Positions 44,924 through 53,300 of a stretch of DNA of 64,000 nucleotides are shown piece after piece. Source of the DNA: an uncultured bacterium (GTDB lineage Bacteria > Cyanobacteriota > Vampirovibrionia > Gastranaerophilales > Gastranaerophilaceae); the NCBI GenBank assembly GCA_949296245.1, contig CASFNW010000019.1, positions 1 through 64,000 on the forward strand, written 5' to 3'. Every line of letters begins with the position of its first letter. The stretch's first letter is position 1. A program made the translations under genes and the position numbers. The notes under the pieces are model-generated. The model was not told the DNA's origin. It saw only the letters and a list, made by a program, of their open reading frames with translations, and did no database searches.

Positions 44924-45664
44924 ATGAAAGACAAACGGGTTAACATACCAAAGGAATTTAACAGGTTATTACATGAGGTTGATACCTCAAAATCAGTGTC
45001 AGAAATTTTTAATGATTTTTTGACGTTATCAATTTACTCAATAGCCCAACCTTTTTACAGGTCACAAATTATTGAAGAAAAATATTTAAACACGGCTAAA
45101 AAATATTCCAGAAAACAGCTTGATTACTTTGCTGCAATGAACGCTTACACTTTGATTTCACTTGATATGGGAATGAAAGATTTTTTAGGTGAAATGTTTA
45201 ATATGAACGGTCTTGGAGAACACAGAAAAGGTCAATTTTTCACACCATACCATGTCAGTAAACTAATGGGGAGACTACACTGCATAAATCTAAAGGTAGA
45301 TATTGAAAACAAAGATTTTATCACAATGTGTGAACCGTGTTGTGGTAGTGGCGGTATGGTTATTGCCTTTGCGGATTGTATGAAAGAGGAAGGAATAAAT
45401 TTTCAACAGAAATTATATGTAGAGGCAATGGATATTGAAGAAATATGTTATAAAATGGCTTATTTACAGCTGTCTTTGTTAGGAATAGCCGCAAAAGTCC
45501 AACTTGGAGACAGTTTAACACTGAAGGTAAAAGAAACATTATACACACCGATGTTTTTTATCAATGGGTTTTACAGACGACTCAAAGAATTTAAAGAAAT
45601 TGAAGAAGTACAAAGTGGTGAACCTGTACAATTAAGGCTAATTGATGAGGAAATCAGAATTTAA
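44924..45664 (+). CDS. N6-adenine DNA methyltransferase-like protein lacking NPPY
   Basis: 246 residues resembling the M-subunit catalytic domain of type I restriction systems: KGQFFTPYHVSKLMG and the SAM site CEPCCGSGGMVIA are clear, followed by VEAMDIEEICYKMAYLQLSL. The [DN]PP[YF] catalytic motif expected after LGDSLTL is absent, replaced by KVKETLYTPMFF. Similar short proteins occur in integrative elements, and the function is unclear. The next gene overlaps its end. Confidence 0.7.
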   Translation: MKDKRVNIPKEFNRLLHEVDTSKSVSEIFNDFLTLSIYSIAQPFYRSQIIEEKYLNTAKKYSRKQLDYFAAMNAYTLISLDMGMKDFLGEMFNMNGLGEHRKGQFFTPYHVSKLMGRLHCINLKVDIENKDFITMCEPCCGSGGMVIAFADCMKEEGINFQQKLYVEAMDIEEICYKMAYLQLSLLGIAAKVQLGDSLTLKVKETLYTPMFFINGFYRRLKEFKEIEEVQSGEPVQLRLIDEEIRI

Positions 45665-46187
45665 GATAAACAAGAGCAGTTTTGAATTAAACAAACTCAT
45701 TACAACAAGCAGAATGTTTTCAAAGATAAACCTGATGATGTCTTCAAGATTGGTGTTAAGGTGTATTGTTGACTTTTGGAATCCGAATTTAGGTTATGCG
45801 TATCCGACACAAAAAACTATCGCTGATTGTACGGGTTTAAGTGAAGTATCAGTATTTCAAGCTGTAAAGGAGTTAGAAACTAAAAATATATTAAAAAAAG
45901 AAAAAATAAATAAAAGAATACATTACAAATTTACTTTAACCTGCTTAGGGTATCTAAACCTTGTCCCCAAAGTTACTTATGGAAGTTCCCAAACCTGCTT
46001 AGGGAATATTCCCGAAGTATCTTATGATAATAATATATTAATAAATAAAGAAAATACTTCTTCTTCAAATTCTTCTGAACCTGAATTAACCGAAGATGAA
46101 TGGAAAAGAATAACTATAAAAAATTTAGGTAATAACCCTCTGTTTCAAAGGTTGGTGGAAGAATTAAAAACTAACACAGATGAATAA
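45645..46187 (+). CDS. winged-helix DNA-binding protein
   Basis: 180 residues. An N-terminal winged helix of replication-initiator or regulator type: YAYPTQKTIADCTGLSEVSVFQAVKEL. The C-terminus is Ser/Glu-rich and probably unstructured. The ATG lies within the end of the methyltransferase-like gene (20-base overlap), so translation is coupled. It may start plasmid-like replication of the excised element or act as a regulator. Confidence 0.7.
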   Translation: MRKSEFKINKSSFELNKLITTSRMFSKINLMMSSRLVLRCIVDFWNPNLGYAYPTQKTIADCTGLSEVSVFQAVKELETKNILKKEKINKRIHYKFTLTCLGYLNLVPKVTYGSSQTCLGNIPEVSYDNNILINKENTSSSNSSEPELTEDEWKRITIKNLGNNPLFQRLVEELKTNTDE

Positions 46188-46369
46188 AAATGGTCCATAA
46201 AATATGTAAAAATCTGTAAATTTTAAATTTTACTCATAGATTTGTATGGAAATAAATTAATTTTTATTATTTTGGTTTGATTTCAATAAATCTATATGGG
46301 TGAAAGTGTTGCGTGCGTTGACTTTAAGCTTCTTACGACGTGATAATTAATCAAAAGGAGCAGATAAAA

Positions 46370-47398
46370 ATGTCAGTCTATAAACATAAAAACGGTCGCT
46401 GGTATTATAAATTTGTTATTAAAGGTCAACAGTATCACAAAGCAATTCCTGAAGCTGTTGATAAAAAAACTGCTGAAATGGCGGAAGTTAGAATAAAATC
46501 AGACCTGTTACAGGGTAAATATGACCTTGTTGAAAATAAAGGTACACAGCCTTTTTCTGTGATTGTTGATATGTTTATAGAATACGCAAAAAACAATAGA
46601 ACAGGCTGGAAAAATGATATGTCAGAGGTGAATATTTTAAAAAATTTCTTTAAAAATACGCCGTTAAAAGATATAACACCGAAGAAAATAGAACAGTACA
46701 GAAAATTTAGAAAAGATGAAAACGGTGTAAAACCTGCGACTATTAATAGAGAAGTCGGGATTTTAAGAAGAATGTTTGCTCTTGCGATTAAAGAAAATAT
46801 GGTCAAAGAAAATCCCTGTTTAGCAGTCAATTTGACACCTTTAAAAGTAGATAACATAAAAGAGCGATTTTTAACAAAAAAAGAAGAAGAAAGATTACTT
46901 GAAAACTGTACTGGTGATTTTACTTATCTCAGACCGATTATTAAATGTGCCTTACTTACAGGTATGAGACGGGGTGAGATTATGGAGTTACGGTGGAGCT
47001 TGAATGTAGATTTAAAAAACAGGTGTATCAATCTTTTAAAAACTAAAAATAATAAAATCCGTAAGATACCTATATGTAATGAGCTAATGGCAATTTTTAA
47101 GGAACTCAAACAAAACGCCATATCTGATTATGTTTTCACCAATCCTGTTACTCAAACAGGTTATAAATATCTGTCTAAAGCCTTTCGTAATGTATGTAAA
47201 AAAGCTGAAATTACGAATTTGACTTTTCATGGATTACGACACACCAGTGCCACAAGAATGGTTGCAGCTGGTATTGACCTTGTAGTTGTAAAAGAAATTT
47301 TAGGACACGCGGATTTAAAAACTACTCAAAGATATGCTCATCCTGTTCCTGAAAGGAAATTAAAAGCAATTGAAGCACTTGAAAATTACAGTGATTAA
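46370..47398 (+). CDS. int: tyrosine integrase of the element
   Basis: 342 residues. An N-terminal AP2-like arm-binding domain (YKHKNGRWYYKFVIKGQQY) and a SAM-like core-binding domain precede the catalytic domain with the first Arg in LTGMRRGEIMELRW (about 199), HGLRHTSATRM (about 286) and LGHADLKTTQRYAH with the nucleophilic Tyr (about 321). The ATG at 46370 has AAGGAG nine bases upstream. The gene ends 121 bases before the intact att/tRNA site, as expected for site-specific integration in tRNA-Gly. Confidence 0.95.
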   Translation: MSVYKHKNGRWYYKFVIKGQQYHKAIPEAVDKKTAEMAEVRIKSDLLQGKYDLVENKGTQPFSVIVDMFIEYAKNNRTGWKNDMSEVNILKNFFKNTPLKDITPKKIEQYRKFRKDENGVKPATINREVGILRRMFALAIKENMVKENPCLAVNLTPLKVDNIKERFLTKKEEERLLENCTGDFTYLRPIIKCALLTGMRRGEIMELRWSLNVDLKNRCINLLKTKNNKIRKIPICNELMAIFKELKQNAISDYVFTNPVTQTGYKYLSKAFRNVCKKAEITNLTFHGLRHTSATRMVAAGIDLVVVKEILGHADLKTTQRYAHPVPERKLKAIEALENYSD

Positions 47399-47454
47399 TT
47401 ACATTGATTTTTATTCATATAGATAAATCTATACAGAATTGTAATCCTGATGTA

Positions 47455-47476
47455 GTCGTCGAAATATAGTCGAAGG
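47455..47476. repeat. element-end repeat, right copy
   Basis: 22 bases equal to 33472-33493 except for one base. Both copies lie inside the element close to its ends, as arm-type integrase sites do. Confidence 0.6.
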
Positions 47477-47495
47477 AAAAAATGAGCATTAAAAA

Positions 47496-47513
47496 AGAGG
47501 GCTGAAACCCTCT
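47496..47513 (-). terminator. hairpin downstream of tRNA-Gly
   Basis: AGAGGG (47496-47501) pairs with CCCTCT (47508-47513), preceded on the exit side by an A run that reads as T on the minus strand. It terminates the tRNA transcript. Confidence 0.7.
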
Positions 47514-47519
47514 GTTTAA

Positions 47520-47594
47520 TGGAGCGAGAGACGAGGCTCGAACTCGCGACCCCTTCCTTGGCAAGGAAGTGTTCTACCACTGAACTACTCTCGC
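47520..47594 (-). tRNA. tRNA-Gly (GCC)
   Basis: Reading the minus strand from 47594, the acceptor arm GCGAGAG pairs with CTCTCGC, the anticodon loop TTGCCAA sits in the stem CTTCC/GGAAG (anticodon GCC), and the T-arm contains GTTCGAG. CCA is encoded at the 3' end. The last 45 bases form the att repeat. It is the only tRNA seen in the window. Confidence 0.95.
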
Positions 47595-47896
47595 AATCGG
47601 TAATACTAATTATACATGCCAAATTTTATTTTGCAATAGTTTTTAAACGAGACTTATATGCAACTTTATACCAAATATGTTTGGAATATAACTATGATGT
47701 CATCTTGTATATGTTACATAATTCAATGATAGATTTTATATATTGATAATATTTATTATGTAGCGGATTTTGCAGCCAGTTCAGGGCGACAAAATAATTT
47801 ATCACATGCTGCAGCGAAACCAGGATAATATTTGATGAACTGATTGCAACAATACCGGTCGGCAGTAATACGGTATATAGAACCCGCAAACAACAT
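47595..47896. repeat. intergenic stretch with a repeat module d fragment
   Basis: Bases 47701-47733 resemble module d of the dispersed repeat (GTTACATAATTCAATGAT, compared with GTTACGTAATTCGATGAC at 19.8 kb). No gene is seen. Confidence 0.5.
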
Positions 47897-49117
47897 TTAT
47901 TTTTTTATCTGCTGTTTTACAAACCTTTCCTCATCTGCTTTTGTTATAATTTTGCCTGACAGTTTTTTCTTCAATATTTCATCCAGCATGGCACCGATTT
48001 TCTTGCCTTCGAGTATTCCCATGTTTTTCAAATCATGTCCGGTCAGTTCCACTCTTATACCCTTGAGTCTTTCAAGATAAACCAGCGCTTCTTTTCTTTT
48101 TGTAAGCAGATAATATATCATAACAGCTTCTGTTGCACGTTTTTCAAAAAATTTGTATATTTCATAATTTGTGCTGTGCAGGTTCAAATTGCTTTCTAAT
48201 AATATTTCTTTGTCAGTAAAAATCTTTTTTTCGGCTCTTGTAAAACAAAAAGCATCTATTACACTCTTGTTGCCCAGAACTGTTCCCAGATATACAAGCC
48301 ATGGATAATCAGAAGAATACTTGTCCACAAGTGTTTTTATTTCCAATCCTTTAATATCCGGTTTTTCGCCGTAAATAAGTTTATAAGTATCATTTGCAAG
48401 AAACATATCGTAGGCTCTCGGGATATTTAGAGAAAATGTCTGTTTTAGTTCTGATTTTATGCGTGTCCATGAGATATCGTTGTGTATCTGGGTAGTCAAA
48501 TACTTTTGCTGTTGCTCTTTGGTGTACTCATCTCTGTGAAAATTCAATCGTGCGGCAAACTTTAGCGCTCTTATTATTCTTGAGGGGTCTTCATTAAAGC
48601 TGTTGTCATGCAGCACCCTGAGAGTTTTATTTTCTAAATCTTTTACACCGCCTGTGTAGTCTATTACATCACCATAATTATTTTCATTCAAAGACATTGC
48701 AAGAGCATTAATGGTAAAATCTCTTCTGTATACATCTTCTTGAAGCGTACAGCCTATTCTGACTACTACCGGAAGATGTCCGCGTCTGGGGTAAAACTCC
48801 TGTCTTGTTGAAGCAAAATCTATAATAACATTGTTTTTAAAACAAGCTTTTACTGTTTTCAGGTCATTTTGCACCTGCAGAATTTTGCAGTGTTTTTTGT
48901 CGGCAAGTATATGACAGTATTTCAGTGCGTCACCTTCTACAGTAACATCAATATCAGCAACTTTTCTGTTTAATATCAGGTCTCTGACAACTCCGCCTAT
49001 AAGAAAAATTTTGTATTCTGATTCAAATGCGGTTTTTGAGCACAATACCAGTGCGTTTATTATATCTTTCGAAAGCTGTGATTCAAGTTTATCAGTCAGA
49101 TTAAGAATGGAATCCAT
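47897..49117 (-). CDS. cca: CCA tRNA nucleotidyltransferase
   Basis: Adds or repairs the CCA end of tRNAs. The 406 residues carry the class II nucleotidyltransferase head IGGVVRDLILNRKVADIDV, RRDFTINALAMSL and the DPSRIIRALKFAARLNF motif. A poly(A) polymerase cannot be excluded from sequence, but the length and motifs suit a CCA-adding enzyme. It starts one base after the stop of the preceding gene, so the two are coupled. Confidence 0.9.
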   Translation of the reverse strand: MDSILNLTDKLESQLSKDIINALVLCSKTAFESEYKIFLIGGVVRDLILNRKVADIDVTVEGDALKYCHILADKKHCKILQVQNDLKTVKACFKNNVIIDFASTRQEFYPRRGHLPVVVRIGCTLQEDVYRRDFTINALAMSLNENNYGDVIDYTGGVKDLENKTLRVLHDNSFNEDPSRIIRALKFAARLNFHRDEYTKEQQQKYLTTQIHNDISWTRIKSELKQTFSLNIPRAYDMFLANDTYKLIYGEKPDIKGLEIKTLVDKYSSDYPWLVYLGTVLGNKSVIDAFCFTRAEKKIFTDKEILLESNLNLHSTNYEIYKFFEKRATEAVMIYYLLTKRKEALVYLERLKGIRVELTGHDLKNMGILEGKKIGAMLDEILKKKLSGKIITKADEERFVKQQIKK

Positions 49118-49118
49118 G

Positions 49119-49871
49119 TTATTTACCGGCTTTTATGTATATATTACCGAACAATTTTACAAAAGAACCCTTATCTTTTTCAAGTTCTTCAATCTTTTTT
49201 ATAAGGAGTTTGTTATCAGATACAACTTCTTCAACCTTGTTTAAAAGAAGCTGGTTGTCTTTTTTGTATTCGCCAAGCTGTACGGCGTCTTCTATAAAAT
49301 CTGTTTTTTTAATAAAATCAGCAACATCAGAGGTAATTTTGCGGGCAATTGATTCTGCAAGAACAGCAAGTGTCTGGTTTGAAATATCAAGTGTGATATT
49401 TTTCAGTTCGTTTTCAACCTCTTTATTTACTTCGTTCAAAATAGCTACAGGCAGCTCCTGTACTTCATCCGAAGCAGTTGAGTGTTGTGGCTGCTGATTT
49501 TCAACAGGCTGCGACAGAGTATCATTTTGTACACAGGTTTCATCTTTTTCAACCGGAGTTACTTTTTCTTCTGAAAGGATAGTCTCTTCGATAAAAGAGG
49601 TTTCTCTTGGTTCATCAGCAGCCTCTACGGACATTTCTACCGGAGTAATCTCATCTTTATCTATTACGTTAATTTCGCATTTGGGCTGTTTTTGTTTTAT
49701 GCCGTTTTTAATTTTTTCAACAGCCATTTCATCAAAAAATTCCACGCCCTGTGCGTCTTCGTATATGGGTTCTATTTTCCAGTTTTTTATAAACGCTTCA
49801 AGTATAAAATTGTCTATAAAAAAATCGTCGGTATTTAAAATTTCAATAATCTGTTGTTTGCTGTACATCAA
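49119..49871 (-). CDS. acidic coiled-coil hypothetical protein
   Basis: 250 residues. The N-terminal 60 may be a small DNA-binding-like helical fold (MMYSKQQIIEILNTDDFF). The middle is Glu/Pro/Thr/Ser-rich and disordered, and the last 80 residues form a coiled coil (NQLLLNKVEEVVSDNKLL). It is translationally coupled to cca downstream. No family was recognised and no function is proposed. Confidence 0.6.
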   Translation of the reverse strand: MMYSKQQIIEILNTDDFFIDNFILEAFIKNWKIEPIYEDAQGVEFFDEMAVEKIKNGIKQKQPKCEINVIDKDEITPVEMSVEAADEPRETSFIEETILSEEKVTPVEKDETCVQNDTLSQPVENQQPQHSTASDEVQELPVAILNEVNKEVENELKNITLDISNQTLAVLAESIARKITSDVADFIKKTDFIEDAVQLGEYKKDNQLLLNKVEEVVSDNKLLIKKIEELEKDKGSFVKLFGNIYIKAGK

Positions 49872-50080
49872 AATTTAACCCCTAATACCTTTTCTTATTA
49901 TTAATAATAATATATTCGGCCTGAAAAAGAAACAAATTGTAAAGTTTAAGGAAACTTTTTTTTAATGTCTTCGTCATGAAAAATAAAAGAGAGATTAAAC
50001 AAGCTGCGGATATAAAAACACACTATAAACCGCAATAAATAATATTTTCAATTAGACAACCGGAATGAGGAATCAGCGGG

Positions 50081-51061
50081 ATGAACAATTTGGCGCATAA
50101 TATCGTGCTGGATGATATTGACGTGGAAGAAAAATTGCTTAATGAAGACGTTGGGGAAAATTTATCAGAAGAGTCTGCGAAAGAGGCGGGCATTGAGACT
50201 ATAGAAACATTCAGCACTATTGTTAAAAAAAATGATATTCTTCAAAACTATTTGAAAGATATAGGCCGTGTAAAACTTTTGAAACAATCAGAGGAAAGAG
50301 AACTCGGCAAAAAAATCAAGGAAGGTAAAGGAAAAGAAGCAAAAATTGCAAAGAAAAAACTTGTGCAGGCTAACCTCAGGCTTGTTGTGAGCATAGCAAA
50401 AAAATATATCGGTCAGGGTGTTTTGTTTATGGATCTTGTGCAGGAGGGTTCTGTGGGACTGATGAAAGCTGCGGAAAAATTTGATTACACCAGAGGTTTT
50501 AAATTCAGCACCTATGCAACATGGTGGATAAAGCAGTCTATTGTCCGTGCTATATCGAACCACTCACGCACAATCAGAATACCCGTACATATGACGGATA
50601 AAATCAGATTGTATAAAAAAACAGCAGCAAATCTTACAGCAAAACTTGGAAGAGAACCGACAGATATGGAAATGAGTGAAAGACTCGGGATTTCCGTAAA
50701 GAAACTGGAAAATATTAAAAATGCCATTTTTAAAGATCCTGTAAGTTTAGATACACCTATAGCCGAGGATCTTGTGCTTGAAGATTATGTGGCTGATGAC
50801 AGTTACCGGTCTCCCGACTCTACGACACAGTCGGCTTTTCTAAACCATGATGTAATGTCTATGCTCGAATTTTTAAACCGTAGAGAAAAAACTATTTTGA
50901 TAAACAGGTTCGGGCTTAACGGCACGGGTAGAAAAACTCTTGAAGAAATAGGCAAAAATCTTGGCTTCTCAAAAGAAAGGATAAGACAAATAGAAAATAT
51001 TGCCCTTAAAAAATTAAAAGAAAACGATGAAATCCGGCATCTTAAAGAATACTTAAACTAG
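50081..51061 (+). CDS. RNA polymerase sigma factor, RpoD/SigA family
   Basis: 326 residues. Region 1.2 ([14 protein letters not shown]), region 2 ([37 protein letters not shown]), region 3 and region 4 ([20 protein letters not shown]) are all present, with no long region 1.1. It is either the housekeeping factor or a group 2 factor; the sequence does not decide. Region 2.4 [14 protein letters not shown] fits recognition of TATAAT boxes, which are seen in this window. Confidence 0.9.
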   Translation: MNNLAHNIVLDDIDVEEKLLNEDVGENLSEESAKEAGIETIETFSTIVKKNDILQNYLKDIGRVKLLKQSEERELGKKIKEGKGKEAKIAKKKLVQANLRLVVSIAKKYIGQGVLFMDLVQEGSVGLMKAAEKFDYTRGFKFSTYATWWIKQSIVRAISNHSRTIRIPVHMTDKIRLYKKTAANLTAKLGREPTDMEMSERLGISVKKLENIKNAIFKDPVSLDTPIAEDLVLEDYVADDSYRSPDSTTQSAFLNHDVMSMLEFLNRREKTILINRFGLNGTGRKTLEEIGKNLGFSKERIRQIENIALKKLKENDEIRHLKEYLN

Positions 51062-51135
51062 ATTTATAAAGCTTAGAAGCTGCCGTACTGCGGCTCTTCT
51101 TTGGACATCTTAAACTCCTTAGTGACGCTATTTTC

Positions 51136-51169
51136 AGCAAAATCCTCAACAGGGATTTTGCTTTTCTTT
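51136..51169 (+). terminator. terminator of the sigma factor gene
   Basis: AGCAAAATCC (51136-51145) pairs with GGATTTTGCT (51153-51162), followed by a T-rich tract. Confidence 0.75.
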
Positions 51170-51203
51170 TTGTTGCGATGAAAAAAGTTGACTGTTTTTT
51201 TAG

Positions 51204-51330
51204 ATTCTTGCTTGAGATGTAGGCGAGGTACGAGCCGTACATATCAGGATGCCCTTCGGGTACGGCTAAAGCCTCAGAATGACTTAGGGATAGATTCTTC
51301 AGTCGTTTCACTCCTTCAGAATGACGGCTT
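51204..51330. repeat. dispersed repeat block, copy at 51.2 kb
   Basis: Module a (51204-51283) is nearly identical to 1668-1748, with one base fewer. A further piece (TTCAGTCGTTTCACTCCTTC and so on) follows. The rest of the gene-free stretch to 51557 holds related low-copy sequence and no gene. Confidence 0.85.
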
Positions 51331-51557
51331 ACAAGGGTGTGCGGTCTCCAGTACCCAGTGCATTCTAAAAAAGTCATCTTGAACGCATCGCACCCTAAAG
51401 AGCCTCCTAAGGCGTACTGCTTGTGTTAATCTTTGTACAGATTTTTTTTATCAAGTAAGAATCTAAAAAATAGATTTTTCTGGATGTTGCGCTCAGAATA
51501 ACGCGGTTTTAAATGCAGGATCTCCTTTTGGAGAGTAAAGTTCATTAGACGTAAAAA

Positions 51558-52199
51558 TTATTTTGCAACACGCCCCCACCAGCGGATTTCACCTATAACT
51601 TCAAAGTCATAATCACTACATTTTGAAAGATCGATTTCAAAACTCCTGTATTTTGCATTGTCTGACACAACAACAACAGTGTTTGGCGGAATTTTTTGGA
51701 GTCTTTTTGCATAAAGCTGGTTTTCAATCCTCACACAGTATATTTTTCCGTCGTAAATTTCTTTTTTGGAATGGTCTACAAGCAGGCTGTCTCCGCCTTC
51801 TATTGTCGGCATCATACTGTCCCCCTGTGCAAAAATCATTTCCAAATGACAAGTATTTCCGCCCAGATCCCTTGCAAGCTGTTTACTTATTGAATATGTG
51901 GCTGTTTGGCTTTCATTATATACAGTAACGCCGTAACCCATACTTGCCGATACTTCACCCCTTACCGGTATAGAGATGCAATCTTCATCATCTTTTGTAT
52001 TTAATGCATTGTACTTTGCAGTTGCAAGATTTGTGCCGAAAAAATCATTAATGCGGTTTAGCTGTTCGCAGGTAAGCTCTTTGTCTTTAATTTGATTTGC
52101 ATATTGTCTTGTAACATTCATTGCTTTTGCTATATCGGTATAGCTGATTTTCTTTTTTAATATACCTGTGAGTTCTTCTATAACCTCATATAGTTTCAT
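51558..52199 (-). CDS. XRE-family repressor with S24 (LexA/CI-like) peptidase domain
   Basis: 213 residues. An N-terminal Cro/CI-type helix-turn-helix (YTDIAKAMNVTRQYANQIK) is followed by an S24 self-cleavage domain with the Ser in FAQGDSMMPTIEGGDSLLVD and the Lys in LYAKRLQ. This fold is typical of phage-type repressors that fall when the SOS response starts. AAGGGAG precedes the ATG. A matching operator lies at 52258-52275 and another at 30947, so it may control both itself and element genes. Confidence 0.9.
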   Translation of the reverse strand: MKLYEVIEELTGILKKKISYTDIAKAMNVTRQYANQIKDKELTCEQLNRINDFFGTNLATAKYNALNTKDDEDCISIPVRGEVSASMGYGVTVYNESQTATYSISKQLARDLGGNTCHLEMIFAQGDSMMPTIEGGDSLLVDHSKKEIYDGKIYCVRIENQLYAKRLQKIPPNTVVVVSDNAKYRSFEIDLSKCSDYDFEVIGEIRWWGRVAK

Positions 52200-52257
52200 A
52201 TCTGCTCCCTTAATGACCTTATATATTTCCGCTTGTTATTTACGATTATAAAATATT

Positions 52258-52288
52258 ACTTGACATTTGTAAAGTATGTGCGTATAAT
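52258..52288 (+). promoter_or_regulatory. consensus promoter overlapped by an operator
   Basis: TTGACA (52260-52265) and TATAAT (52283-52288) are separated by 17 bases, a perfect sigma-70-type promoter pointing right. The operator core ACTTGACATTTGTAAAGT (52258-52275) covers the -35 box and is imperfectly palindromic, matching the perfect palindrome at 30947. The repressor gene begins 59 bases to the left on the other strand. Confidence 0.85.
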
Positions 52289-52314
52289 AAAATTGTTGCC
52301 ACTGAGATATTTAT

Positions 52315-52380
52315 TTTAAAGAGAAGGTTAAAAAAATAGCCTGACCCCCGAGATCAGGCAAGATATATACTTCTCTTTTA
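52315..52380 (+). ncRNA. structured leader segment
   Basis: The promoter-proximal transcript can fold: TTAAAGAGAAG near 52316 pairs with CTTCTCTTTTAA near 52370, enclosing the hairpin GCCTGA (52339-52344) with TCAGGC (52354-52359). It precedes the small Cys-rich ORF. Confidence 0.45.
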
Positions 52381-52471
52381 AGATAGCACAAATATTTTTT
52401 TTAGGCAATGAAAAGAAGTTTATTATTTATATTAAAGCTATACAGGAGGTTTAGATATATACTTACAAAAA

Positions 52472-52681
52472 TTGAATAAAGATATATACAATACAAAAAT
52501 TCTTCTTGGCATGCTCGATATTGCGTTATCGCTTCTTGCGGAAAACAATATATGTTCTTATTGTAAAATTTGCAACTGCAAAGATAACAGATGCAGTGAA
52601 GAAGTTTTTTGCAAAAATTTTTTATTTGAGGGGATTTTAAAAAGAACCGGAGTGAAAATTTCCGGAATAATATTGCGATAA
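52472..52681 (+). CDS. small Cys-rich protein, start uncertain
   Basis: 69 codons from a TTG. The middle has CSYCKICNCKDNRCSEEVFC, a cysteine cluster that may bind zinc, after a hydrophobic stretch (ILLGMLDIALSLLA). A strong AGGAGG (52444-52449) lies 22 bases before the TTG. The only codon at the normal distance is ATA (52457), so the true start is unclear. It is driven by the promoter at 52258 under the S24 repressor, which supports expression. Confidence 0.5.
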   Translation: MNKDIYNTKILLGMLDIALSLLAENNICSYCKICNCKDNRCSEEVFCKNFLFEGILKRTGVKISGIILR

Positions 52682-52784
52682 ATGACTTTATTAAGTGGGA
52701 CTTTGTTAAGGGGTGACTAAATATCCTGTCTTTAAGATGGTGAACGTGCTGAATCGAATTGTTTAATAAAAAATTACGATACAT

Positions 52785-52861
52785 ACACTCCCGATGACCG
52801 GAAGGTCTTCAAACCATGACTGCGGGTGTAATAACTTTTTACCGCTACACCCGTTTTTTTT
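52785..52861 (+). terminator. terminator with competing antiterminator pairing
   Basis: CGGGTGTA (52823-52830) pairs with TACACCCG (52846-52853), followed by eight T. Upstream, ACACTCCCG (52785-52793) can instead pair with CGGGTGT, enclosing GACC-GGAA-GGTC (52796-52807). The two pairings exclude each other. Confidence 0.6.
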
Positions 52862-52862
52862 A

Positions 52863-53011
52863 ATATAACCCCTCTGAGAGGGGCCTCACTTGTAGAAGAG
52901 GTACACGAAGTGCGAATGGCGCCGAGTCTAAGATTTTACGGAAGTGACCCCACGCCCTTGTTACGGGTGCCCAGGTTATATATCCAATATAGTACTTGTT
53001 TATTGCACCCG
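52863..53011 (+). ncRNA. candidate structured RNA of unknown class
   Basis: ATATAACC (52863-52870) pairs with GGTTATAT (52974-52981) to close a multi-branched region with hairpins CCTC-tga-GAGG and CACTTGTA..TAC..AAGTG. A later CGGGTGC (52964-52970) can pair with GCACCCG (53005-53011). It lies between the terminator and the LuxR-type gene. It matches no riboswitch or ncRNA class I recognise. Confidence 0.35.
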
Positions 53012-53064
53012 TTCAATAAGTTGTCGGGGGCAGTTGACTATATGAAAATTGAGAGGAAAAATAA

Positions 53065-53268
53065 ATGGTCTTAACAGAAGAAGAAACAGCCATTGCAAAG
53101 TTTGTTGTAAACGGCTTAAAAAATGTGGAAATCGCAGAGATGATGGGTTATAGTGAGGCAACTGTCAAAAAAAGACTCACTGTGATTTACAAAAAAATGA
53201 ATGTGTTTAACAGACTTCAGTTAATTACAAAATTTTTATCCAAAAAGAATATATCCGCTCAACCATAA
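53065..53268 (+). CDS. single-domain LuxR-type DNA-binding protein
   Basis: 67 residues, just the helix-turn-helix (LTEEETAIAKFVVNGLKNVE, then EMMGYSEATVKKRLTVIYKK) with no receiver or sensor domain. GAGAGGA precedes the ATG. It follows the structured RNA region and lies 33 bases before the HAD gene. A small regulator of this type may act with another protein or on its own promoter. Confidence 0.8.
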   Translation: MVLTEEETAIAKFVVNGLKNVEIAEMMGYSEATVKKRLTVIYKKMNVFNRLQLITKFLSKKNISAQP

Positions 53269-53300
53269 TATGTTAAAATTACAAAAGATGTGGAGCATTT

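Larger units (their letters stand above)
33321..47564. mobile_element. 14.2-kb integrative element in tRNA-Gly
   Basis: Bounded by perfect 45-bp direct repeats of the tRNA-Gly 3' end. The tyrosine integrase gene lies beside the intact tRNA, the classic arrangement. Inside are an excisionase-like gene, a DUF3987-like gene, an N6-methyltransferase-like gene, a serine recombinase, regulators and cargo with secreted or membrane proteins. No conjugation, capsid or terminase gene was recognised, so it is best called an integrative, perhaps mobilizable, element. Confidence 0.9.

Noticed and set aside
33321-47564. Complete prophage
   Set aside because: No capsid, terminase, portal or tail gene was recognised in the element.
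47395-47622. Minus-strand frame across the tRNA-Gly gene
   Set aside because: It translates the tRNA itself (VASSSLVSRSIKQ), a known false-positive pattern.
52861-52981. 6S RNA or SRP RNA
   Set aside because: The fold is multi-branched, not one long hairpin as in 6S, and the conserved SRP loop sequence is absent.
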